Assembly: GCA_950295325.1 (NCBI GenBank)
Contig: OX485804.1
Location: 68,918,033 to 68,982,032 of the forward strand
Length of the DNA stretch: 64,000 bases
Direction: 5' to 3'
From: Polytrichum commune
Lineage: Eukaryota; Streptophyta; Polytrichopsida; Polytrichales; Polytrichaceae
A model generated the notes under the pieces. It ran no database searches. It worked only from the letters and a program-made list of their open reading frames with translations, and was not told the DNA's origin. Shown here piece after piece: positions 35,198-45,306 of the stretch (positions are counted from its first letter, which is position 1; each line of letters opens with the position of its first letter). Made by a program: the position numbers and the translations under genes.

Positions 35198-35540
35198 CCA
35201 CACACGTTCAAAAATGCCGGTTTCGAAATGGAGTTTGGTAGACCAAGGTAAAGAATTTCAGCCTTGACATGTGCCTAACTTCAAAGAGCTTGGTTTCAAG
35301 GTTGGTCCCCCTTTCAATGGGTATAAACCTCCATTCTCAACTCCAATTCAAGACGATAATTTTGCAAGGCTTAAAACCTTTGTTTCCAATCAGAGTTAAA
35401 AACGGACGGTTTTAACCAAAACAAGAGAGACCAACCTTGAAACCAAGCTCTTTGAAGTTAGGCACACGTCAAGGCTGAGATTCTTTTACCTTGACTTACC
35501 AAACCCCATTTCGAAAATGGCATTTTTCGAACGTGTGCGG
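35198..35540. repeat. Long-arm foldback element / hairpin
   Basis: The arms at about 35198-35314 and 35424-35540 are inverted copies with few mismatches over about 115 bp. Each contains CACACGTTC at the outside, then ATTTCGAAATGG-type, CAGCCTTGAC, GTGCCTAACTTCAAAG and GGTTTCAAGGTTGGTC blocks toward the 110-base loop. It is non-coding. It could be a foldback transposon or a small-RNA-producing hairpin. Confidence 0.75.
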
Positions 35541-36053
35541 CCGCCCCTTTCAGCCGGCTGAAGTACGCCACTTCAGTGCAAGCAATTCAAAAACCAACTA
35601 CGAAAGTTGGGTAACTTATGGATGAGATGCGTGAGATGCGTGACGCATCCATGGTCACCCAATTGGTGAAGACTCCAACATTCGCGACAGTTGACCCATT
35701 GACCCCCACATCCGGCTTCTTGGGTGCACGAAAGTTCATACTCAAGACCTTCAGCACGCCAAAAAACAAACAAAAAAACAATCCACGAAAGTGTACTTCC
35801 TCTCAAAAGCCCATTGACCATGATCAAACAAGACTATCTACAGTCCTCCCTCGACCACAATTGCCCTACCCGGATCACCCCAAACAGCAAGAAAAAGAAA
35901 AAGAAATTGATGGAACTCAACTTGCTGGTCAGCTGTTTCGTGTGTTTGCTCATGTGGAGTCATAAGTTTAACTTAGTCGACACCCAAGTTCTTTAGTAAG
36001 TCAACAGTTGTGGGTTCTCGAAGTTGAAGGGGAACATCATCATCGGTGGATCA

Positions 36054-36315
36054 AAAGGATAGATGCGACCATGTTACTGTGAAGCGAGCGATGAGAGCAA
36101 CTTGAATTGGGTGGAAATTGGGTTAAGTTGGCCACAAGAAGAGCGATTGGGTTAGGAGATGATGGGGTCTGGGATGGGATGGTGGATCCAAGGATAGATG
36201 CAACGTCGATGAGAGATTAATATGCGTCTTGCGGCTTCGGAGGGAAGAATTGAGATAAGTTTGGCCGCAAGACCGTTGGGAATTGGATTTGGGAGACGAT
36301 GGGGTCTGGGATGAT
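36054..36315 (+). repeat. Tandem duplication covering the oxidase start region
   Basis: About 130 bp is present twice (36054-36180 and 36190-36315). Each copy has AAGGATAGATGC, a GATGAGAG block, TTGGCC(A/G)CAAGA and ATGGGGTCTGGGATG. The second copy supplies the oxidase start. The first gives an upstream ATG (36162) opening a frame of 11 codons plus stop that ends at 36197. Confidence 0.6.
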
Positions 36316-39300
36316 GATGATGATGAGCAGTGGTGATGAAACAGCAGCATGGCGTACTTCAGTGTTGGCCAAGCACTTGTCGAATCTGCAGGTGGCAAGC
36401 TGTGCATTGACTCCCTCTTCTTGCTTGGCCTACGATCCCCCGGAGTCCAATTCAGGTCCCAGATCTATTCATACAAATCACTGGATCGAAGCTCATCTTC
36501 ATCTATTTTGTTAGTTAGGCTTCGTTAATTAGGTTCTTTTGCCATGGTTGCCATGGCAATCGCATGCTGGTCGACACCGTAGGATGTGATTTGCCCCCGA
36601 TCACAAGCATTGCAGTTTGTAGGAAACATTAGAGATGTGTAAGCATATTTATTACAGTTGAATCCACAAGTCCAGCTCAAGCTTGCAAGTTTCTCCAGTG
36701 AGAGTTGAGTTTAAGCCCTTACTTTGGTTCCTCCATTTTGGGGATTTGTTGTCAAGTCAAACCCGGACTTCAACTTGTAGACATGATTCGAAGTTGAATA
36801 TGGTACAAGTTTAAGTTTGGGGCTGAACCTGAAAATTGGTTAAAATGTGGGGACCAACCTTGAGACAAAACTCCACCATCTTAGGGCACATTTTAAGGGC
36901 CCCAATTCTTTTATCTTGGCCCAAAGTTGCGAGCTGGGGCTTGAGCTCAAGCTGTGTGAGGCAAGGGCATGAAGGAAGAATTCTAAGCATAGTTTTAGTA
37001 ATTGTCTCAGCGTAATTTTTAAAGGGAATAATCATCTTGACCTTTGGGGACCAACCTTGAGACAAAACTCCAACATCTTAGGCACATGGAAGGCCTCAAA
37101 TGCTTTATATCTTGGCTCACCAAATTTGCAAGCTTGAGCTTGAGCTCAAATTGTTTGCGACAAAGGCATGAAGGATTTCGAAGGATATTGTAAGGAATAA
37201 TCTCAGCATATTGTTTTCCAGAGTATAATCATATTGTCATTTCTTGACCTCCAGAGACCCCCAGTTTTGACAAGCACGCAATGCGGCGGCTGCTGGAGGG
37301 GCACGACATCGAAACCCGGGACCGTGTGTTCAATTTGATGATTGAGAGTGACCTATTTGTGTCCAGAAGAATTGGTGACAAGGTTTTGGTTTCTCCCAAC
37401 TTCAACCAATCTAGGGATGACTCCAGAGAGCAAACTGTAGCTCGCATCCGCTATTTACAAAGCAAGGGAGTGTTCAATGGCTGGGCCACAGACAGGTCAT
37501 ATGAGGGTGGTCTCAGGCATTTGGCAAGTTATGAGACTCTGACAATGTTTGATCACTCTCTTATTGTCAAGATCAGCGTCCATTTTCATTTATGGTAAGC
37601 AATTCAATGTCTGCACCTTAATTTGGTGAAGAGAATGAGGTAATTATTATGAGTGGTGAATACATAACATTACCTATTCAGCCTATGAAGCTTGCTCACT
37701 CCCTAAACTTAGTAAAGCCTTTTCCTTCTCTTCTTTCCATCCACTTGAGTTTTAGGCTAATATTGAATCAAGATTTTGCACCCTGCATTTATGTTTAGAA
37801 TCAATGTGCAGCCAGCTAAGGTTTTTCCCACAGAAAGAGAACATGCTCTCTCCACTTATTAATGTTGTGTTGTAGGATCGTCCCCAAGGCGCGGCCCATT
37901 CTTAAGGAGCCTATTGAGGTTCCGGCGTGAATGGAATATTTTTTAGGTAATCCGGATGCTACAGGTCGTGGCCACCCTGGGCTATTATATTGAATCTGGC
38001 GAACAAATTTGGTGTTGGAGTTTGATAGAATCTACTTGATCAGATGGTTATGTTACTTTTGGTTGCATTGAATAATGTGTCACAGGACAGGATCGATTCA
38101 GTACCTAGGAACGAAAAGGCATCACGACAAATGGTTGAAATTGAGTGAAGATTACAAAATCAGCGGATGCTTTGCAATGAGTGAACTTGGCCATGGTAGC
38201 AATGTATGTCGCCTACTTCACAAATATTTGTGCACACATTTCGGATCAGATTCTGAAACTCTTAAGAAAAAGTACTAGCATGAAATAGTCTGTGCCGCTT
38301 TTACTGTGCAGTTAAGTTGGCAAAGACATAGAACTCCCAAATGTGATATGGTTTTGATTTGGTTACCAACCATATCCTTGAGATGTAATTCAAACTCCAA
38401 GATTGTGGGTTGGTGTGGTTACCAGGTGCGTGGAATAGAAACATTTGCCACTTATGATCCATCCACACAAGAGTTTGTAATTCACACCCCGTGCGAATCA
38501 GCTCAAAAGACTTGGATAGGAGGTGCAGGCAAGGTAAACGTCTTGGAGTTTGTGTCAATTCTTACTTGTTTTGTTCTTTTAAGGGTACAGCAACAGACTT
38601 AAAAAAGAAAAACCTGTATGTCAAAATGCTAACTACCAGAGTAATATCTCACAATATGATAAAAATCAATGTGTCTTAAAACTCAGTATGTCAAAATGTT
38701 TTGGTTATCAGACTGGTGAAGCAAAATGCAAATATGAATATCTGTGGCAAGCTGATCTGGTGATCTCACTCATCCTTCAAGAGATATAGGATAATTTTCA
38801 GCAAAATAATATCTTTGCTAGGTTTTGACAACTCCTTGCAAACTCAGGGTGGAACATGGGTTGTGAGGTTTTTGTAATTATGGATGGAATTGCGAGTCAA
38901 AAAATTCCACTTTTGTTGCTGACTTGCAGCATGCTACTCACACTGTTGTCTTCGCCAACCTTTTAATAAATGGGAGGAACGAGGGTGTTCATGGCTTTGT
39001 TTGCCAACTACGTGATGCCCAAGGATATACATGCCCCGGGATTCATATCGCCGATAATGGTCAGAAGGTGGGCGTGAATGGTGTTGACAATGGCCGTATC
39101 TGGTAATAATTGTCACCCACTGGAAGAATTGTTACATCCTGAAAGATATTTGATTTTTTTCCCAACACATATAACATTCTTGAGTAGCCTATGTAGTCTC
39201 CCGGCACAAATGGAATAATTCTTAGGTTATCTGGGTGATCTAAGAATCATTCCATTTGGGGTGCACCTCTTCAATTGAATCTTGAAGAATGAGAGAAGGA

Positions 39301-42300
39301 TTCATGTCTGAAACCTTTATTCTTGGAAATTTATCCTTTGAAGCTGGACTAGAAAAGGAGCGTCCTTAAAAGGCTTAATAAGAACACTTTGAATTTATTC
39401 CAGAACCTTTGAATTTACTCTCAAAATTACTTTAGGGTTTAAGAGGTTGTGTGTGTAGGTGACTTCAACAAGATTGAATGGTGATCGATTTGCAGTAGAA
39501 TTCCCAGTAATCTGTATGTATGCGTGACAGGTTTGACAAAGTGCGCATCCCTCACGAGAATATGCTCAATGCAGTTGCTGATGTCACCAAAGATGGGCAG
39601 TATGAGAGTGTCATCAAGGATCCGGACCAGGTGTGCCAAATCGCCTTCTAATCCAGGACCGGTCAAAAATCTGAATTCGTAGAGTTGGAGAATAAGGACT
39701 TTTTTTGAGATCATGTGTTGTTGGCTACTTTTACTTCATTATCAAACATTATCCACAGGCTAACATAGGACGTACAAGAGTTTTAACAGCTCAAAATCAA
39801 TGCTCCGGGGAAGCACTTCCAAATTTCTCTAAATGACATGCAATCAAAGTTAGGGATGTTTCAAATCATCAGTTCTCTTTTCTTTGGAGATTTACTATGA
39901 TAACCCAATGGAAATTCAAAAATACATGGATGGCAGTCACTCAGGTAGTTAGTCGTTGGATATTTGAGTTTTGTAAATACATAAAGCCTATTTATACTGC
40001 GCACTCATATTTATATATATGTGTGTTCAAAATACCCTTGGAACACTGGGAGGGGGGATAGGTATACTTGTCTTGAAGGAAGTGCATCTCCCGAGCTTCA
40101 ACGTGTCAGTGTGATACTATCTTCAATTTTCTTGATACTTGCATAGACTGCACATTCAAGTAGAGAATAATAAGAGACTATTATGATTATAATTATACTC
40201 ATTTGATGCTTTCTTGAAACTTGTACAGAGATTCAGTGCCTTCATGGCTCCCCTTACAGCAGGACGGGTGAATGTTGCCATGAGTGCTCTCAATAATTCT
40301 AAGATAGGTCTAGCCATTGCACTCCGGTATGCTCTATCAAGGCGCGCTTTCTCAGTAGCTCCAGACGAGCCAGAAATGTTGCTTCTGGACTACCCAAGTC
40401 ACCAACATCGCTTGCTCCCTCTCTTGGCCAAATCGTATGTTTCCAACTTCTTCGCATTCTAATGTTCCTGAATATTCTTGGTGATATACACATTGCTATT
40501 ATCGAATACCCATTATGAAGTGTCAGTTCTAAAATTGTAATCCAGAGGTTGGCAACTCTCCCCTTTGAAACAGTTATTTTTTCATAATCTCTAAGGAATC
40601 GATGATTTGTTGTTGCACAAAACAGAGTAACATGGTTGGAAAGAGTGCAATAGGAGGAATCCATTGATACCATTTGTGTCTGAATTAGTAAACATTTACA
40701 CTTTTGATTGTTTAGGAAATTGATTGAATTTTCTTAGAATTGATATTCTTGAGAATGCTTATAATGTGAAAGCAGCTCCTGAACACTGCTTCTTAAAAAT
40801 GTTCTAGCAGCTCCAAACCAGGTGCAAAAGACAATAACCCCTGCAGGTGCTACAGATACTTGTCACCCTGCAACTTGATTAATTCTCCATACCACTCTCA
40901 CTGTCACATGGTGAATGTAATGTTCCACAATTACTCATTCTGGCAGATATGCAATGAGCTTTGCTGGTTTGGATATGAAGAAACTGCATGAGAAGCGGAG
41001 ACCCGAAGACTCAAAGATTATCCATGTCCTGTCAAGTGGGTATAAAGCAATTTTCTCATGGCAAAATCTTCGTACCCTCCAGGTTGATAGTCTTCAATAC
41101 TCTTGTACTAGCCTCGTTACTACCACATAAATATTTGGTATGCTTGCTGTATGATTATTCTTTATCATTACTAGGATCTTTGATGTCGTTTTTTTTCCAA
41201 TGAAGCCGCAATCAAGTACCAGGTCCATCATCAAACCAAGGCCTAACGGCCCCAAAACTATAAACCAGATAGATTGTTATTTGCGGCAAAGCGCTTCCTT
41301 CGTGCACTCTTGCAAAATCTATTTACTTACTAAAGCTGATGGGGTAAGCAAAGAAGGCCAATCAGCGTATCCTACGTAGTGGATTTTAATGAGTGAGCTG
41401 CCATTGGTTGAGGAATGATGGACTTGAATTCTTACTGCCGTAGGAATGTCGGGAGGCATGTGGGGGCCACGGTTTGGCGACTGAGAACCGAGTTGGCCAG
41501 CTCCGAGCAGAATATGACGTGACTGTAACTTTTGAGGGAGACAACAATGTGCTCATGCAGCAGGTAATTAATTGGGTTGTATGACTTCCTCTTAGAATAC
41601 AAGTTAGCAGTGTTTAAAATTGAGTCAGCGTTGTTACATACCCTTCAAGGTTTAGGTTTAACACATTTGCAGTGCTAATTCCACACTTAGCTACTAATTC
41701 ACTCAACATTGACATTCCCTCCTTTTAAAAACTTGCAACTATATCAAAACAAAATATTAAAGTTGGAACCTTATGTTTGGAAGCCATTGATTCCATGTTG
41801 AGTTTGATGCGATTCAATCAATGTGCAAGAACCAGTTCAGTGCAGCTCAATCCAAATTTTAACTGGTTCTGAGTGGTACAGGTGAGCAAGGCACTGGTGG
41901 GTGACTACATGGCTTTTGTAAAGAAAGGGAAATCCATGAAGTCTTTAGGGCTGGAATACATGAATGGTCCTCAGACGGTGATACCTCATGAGCTCAATCA
42001 AGGTGTACTTCGCGATTCTCAGTTTCAGGTATGTACATACAGTTATAAGCAAGTGGTATTTGGTTAATCTTGCAGAACTCTTAGATGAAGTGGATAGGTG
42101 CGTCTCCTAAATATGCGTGCAGAGTGATTCATCTATTGGATCCATGGGCAATATACTTGATATGTAACCAAGGTATTCGTGTATCAGTTGGCACTTTTCC
42201 GGCTGAGGGAGCGTGGGTTACTAGAACTTTTAACTGAGCAAATCTCAAATCTTATGTCAAAGGGAATCCCCAGCAAAAAAGCATTCAATATGGTATGTGC

Positions 42301-43150
42301 CTTTTCAGTTGTTAATGCCAAAGTTAGTGCAAAACCTGACATGAGAGAGTATTCTGAAATCCTTGTTGGGAAAATTGTTCAATATTGATCTGACCTTTGC
42401 TGGTTTGGCAACTTGAGCATGACTTAGTTCATGACGACTTAACCGAGCTTACAACATTTTCTGTGACTGCCATTTTCTAGAGCTCTCAACTAGGTTCAGA
42501 TCTAGCAAGGGCATTCTCAGAGCGCTCAATATTGGAAAGCTTCTTGGGAGCAGAAAGACAAGCCACGGGGCAAATGAAGGTAAAGAGCTCTCTGCAACAT
42601 TTATTTTTCTGCTTTCCCGGAGATTCTCAAATGAATATCAGTTCCTTATGAAGTAACCCTAATGCCCAGAATTGAGCCTCAATTTGTGAAGAACCCTCTA
42701 CATGAATTGAGGATTAGTTAGCTTTTAGTTGAATTTGAATCCTAGGATTGAGCTCCCAGCTGCTGTGGTTAATGCAGGAGGTGCTTGGGTTGCTGCGAAC
42801 CCTCTACGTCCTATCAGTAGCTGACGAGGATCCAGTTTTCTTGAGGTACTATGGAAAATTTTATCGTCAAACTGATCATTTGTCTCCAGCAAAGTTTTCT
42901 TTTGTCATTGTTCACAAGTAGAAAGCATACTGATGTAGAAGTTTGCATTTGTTGACACAGGTACGGCTACTTAACCTCAAAGCAGTCACAACTGTTTCAT
43001 AAGCAAGTGACCAAGCTTTGTGGGGAGCTTCGGCCGCAAGCACTCCACCTGGTGGACTCCTTTGGCATTCCCCAACCCTTCCTTGGCACTCTGGCCTTTG
43101 ACTGGATTGAATCCAATTCGTCTCTCCATGTGGAAAGCTTTGCCCCCTAA
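36299..43150 (+). CDS. ACX3: Peroxisomal acyl-CoA oxidase, ACX3 class
   Basis: The first enzyme of peroxisomal beta-oxidation: FAD-dependent oxidation of acyl-CoA to trans-2-enoyl-CoA with release of H2O2. Arabidopsis ACX3 prefers medium chains. Exons: 36299-36455, 37255-37594, 38086-38203, 38426-38533, 38930-39102, 39531-39630, 40229-40434, 40947-41082, 41444-41563, 41882-42028, 42188-42292, 42481-42579, 42778-42845, 42961-43150. All joins keep phase and give 688 residues, near the family's usual 675. Visible motifs: [13 protein letters not shown] at 193-205 (acyl-CoA dehydrogenase fold), [10 protein letters not shown] at 447-456, and FEGDN with the expected catalytic Glu at 477. The C-terminal domain ends in CGELRP..., SFGIP and FDWIE. 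Residues 19-27 read RTSVLAKHL, fitting the PTS2 peroxisomal signal. The C-terminus ESFAP is no PTS1. The intron 1 donor (GTCCCA) is weak. In-frame ATGs at codons 5-9 are alternative starts. Confidence 0.92.
36848..37230. repeat. Tandem duplication in intron 1 of the oxidase gene
   Basis: Two units (about 36848-37040 and 37042-37230) share GGGGACCAACCTTGAGAC, AACTCCA(C/A)CATCTTAGG, a GAGCTCAA block, CAAAGGCATGAAGGA or CAAGGGCATGAAGGA, and a final TCTCAGC block. They are diverged and fully intronic. Confidence 0.7.
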
Positions 43151-44020
43151 AAGTTGTGGGTCCTGTGAGTTCACAATGCACATAGAAACATTAGCCAGGA
43201 TAGCATACATGTACAAAAGCCAGCATGAAAACATAGGCCAGAATAGCATACATGTACTAAGTACTTGTCATTGCTTATGATGATAATGCTGAGTACTTAC
43301 TTGGCACTTGGTCAGAGAAACAGAATGATCACTCTTCAATATCAAGATTCCTCACTTCCACATGTATCTGTCCGTCGGATGCTAAAAAAGTGATATTTTG
43401 GATATAGCAAATGTATTACAATACGGTGTTTAACATGTCAACTGTCGCTTCCAGAGGTTCCTTGTATTTCGACTAAGTTTAGAAAATTCCATGTAGGCAG
43501 TACACTAGAAAATTTTCAATCAGACGGTACACTACTAAAGTAGGATGTGACCCGGTGAATTTCGAAGCTGATAGCTACACTAAACATGATAGTAAAGTCA
43601 CTTACTATTTGGAATTACACAACGCTATAACCGTTTACTGCACATCTCATTTTTTACTAACAAAGGTCGAATTTGTTATTTGAACATTACGTGGTAAAGA
43701 ATATAGGAATATGTAACTCCGATAGTCAGTGATATGTAGTGTAGCTCCCATTTCGAGAATGGCATATTCTAAAGAGCCGGTAGCTAGAATGGTGGGATGT
43801 GGGCGACAGGGCCACGTTGTTGAACTCCATCCGAGCGAAGGATATATAATTCAGTAAACATGTTCATTCAGCAAATCATTCAATCAATCATTCGGCTACC
43901 TAATAGAGATTCTGTCCGTGTCATGCCCACTCAATACAATTGTTTAGAATTGTATAAGATGGGTTCACTACCGTTGAGTAGACGTGTCCGTATTTTCTAG
44001 TTCGAACTTATGAGTATCAT
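43151..44020. other. Intergenic, 3' of the oxidase gene
   Basis: It begins with the oxidase 3' region. A CATACATGTAC block occurs twice near 43204 and 43247. No gene seen. Confidence 0.45.
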
Positions 44021-44024
44021 AAAA

Positions 44025-45290
44025 TATCATTGTTGAAAACAATATCAAAGAGGGAAAAAAGAACACTTTTGCTGCCATCCCAAAGGATCCAATGGAATCA
44101 CTGTAAATGTCCACCATCATCACAAAGTGTAGTAATTGTTTCACATTATGGGTCCAACTCGCAATGTCGCTGGCTACAACACAAAAGGTGGCAGTCTTTC
44201 AATTGGTGTAGGCAACCGACATTGGCAACAAACAGTAAAGGCTGATAAATGTTTTTCTACTTGCATCTCTCGTAAGGATCCAACATCTTGTATTCCCAAA
44301 TAATGCAATAGCTTGATACTGCACCTCGAATTCTATCTGAAAGTACAAATTTTATCTAGGGAGTTTTAGATTAAAGAAGGTCCGTGTCCCTTGCTAGAGC
44401 TCCAAAAGTTGAATGCATCAACCAGGACTGCCAACCACTTTAAACTTATCATCAGAAACATTAACAGAGGGAGAAATGAAGCTTTTGCTGCCATCACAAA
44501 GCAATCAATACTCAAATTGCAGTCATAAATATTGTAGTAGTGGTTTTACAGGATGGTCTGACTCACGCTCTTGCTGACTACAATATGAAAGGAGCCAGTC
44601 TTCACTCGATACAGGCCAACAATGAGCAACAAACAGTGGAAACTGGCATGGGGCAGTTCTACTTACAGAATCTAACGTACAGACGCAACATCTAGTGGAG
44701 TCAAAAAATAATGTGGTAGCTTGACAATGCAGCTTTAAAATTATCTGGAAAATACAGATTCCTAGTTTACAAGAACCAGTTGCAAAGGAAAGAAATCCGT
44801 CTCAATTGCCAGAGCTCTCCACGCTGAAGCCATCATCCAGATGAATGTTAACCACTTTGAATGTCAATAAATATCCTGTCAGAACAATAACAGAGAGGGA
44901 GAAAGAACACTTTCGCTGTCATCACAAAGCATTCAAAAGACTACTATAAATGTGTACCATCACACGTATTGTTGTGATGGTTTCACAGGATGGGTCCAAC
45001 TCACACTCTTGCTGTCTACAATATGAAACGGGCCAGTCTTCACTTGGTGCAGGCCACCAACAATGGGCAACAAACAGTGAAGACTGGCATGAGGCGGTTC
45101 TACTTTACATCTCACGGTAAGGATCTAACATCTAGTGGAGTTCAAAACAATACAGTAGCTTGACACTGCAGCTCCAAATTTGTCTGGGAAAACAGAGATT
45201 CCTAGTTTACAAGAACCAGAGAAGGTATCAATCTGTCTCACTTGCCGGAGCTCTGAAAGATGTAGGCATCAACCAGATGAACCCACTTCT
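44025..45290. repeat. Three tandem ~420-bp units at the kinase 3' end
   Basis: Units run about 44025-44450, 44451-44875 and 44876-45290, with markers AGAGGG spaced 417 and then 426 bases apart. Each has CACTTTTGCTG or GCTTTTGCTG, CATCACAAAG or its variant, TT(T/A)CA(C/G)(A/G)(T/G)(T/G)ATGG-like, CCAGTCTTCA-like, GGCAACAAACAGT, CATCTAGTGGAGT (units 2 and 3) and ATC(A/C)A(A/C)CCAGATGAA. The last unit stops about 15 bases from the kinase stop codon, so on the minus strand this is a tripled 3' flank, probably 3' UTR. Confidence 0.8.
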
Positions 45291-45306
45291 CCGACAAAAG
45301 ATTTTC

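Noticed and set aside
35618-35996. 90- and 115-codon plus-strand frames before the oxidase gene
   Set aside because: Low complexity (Lys/Gln runs), overlapping in different frames, no family resemblance, no plausible splice to the oxidase.
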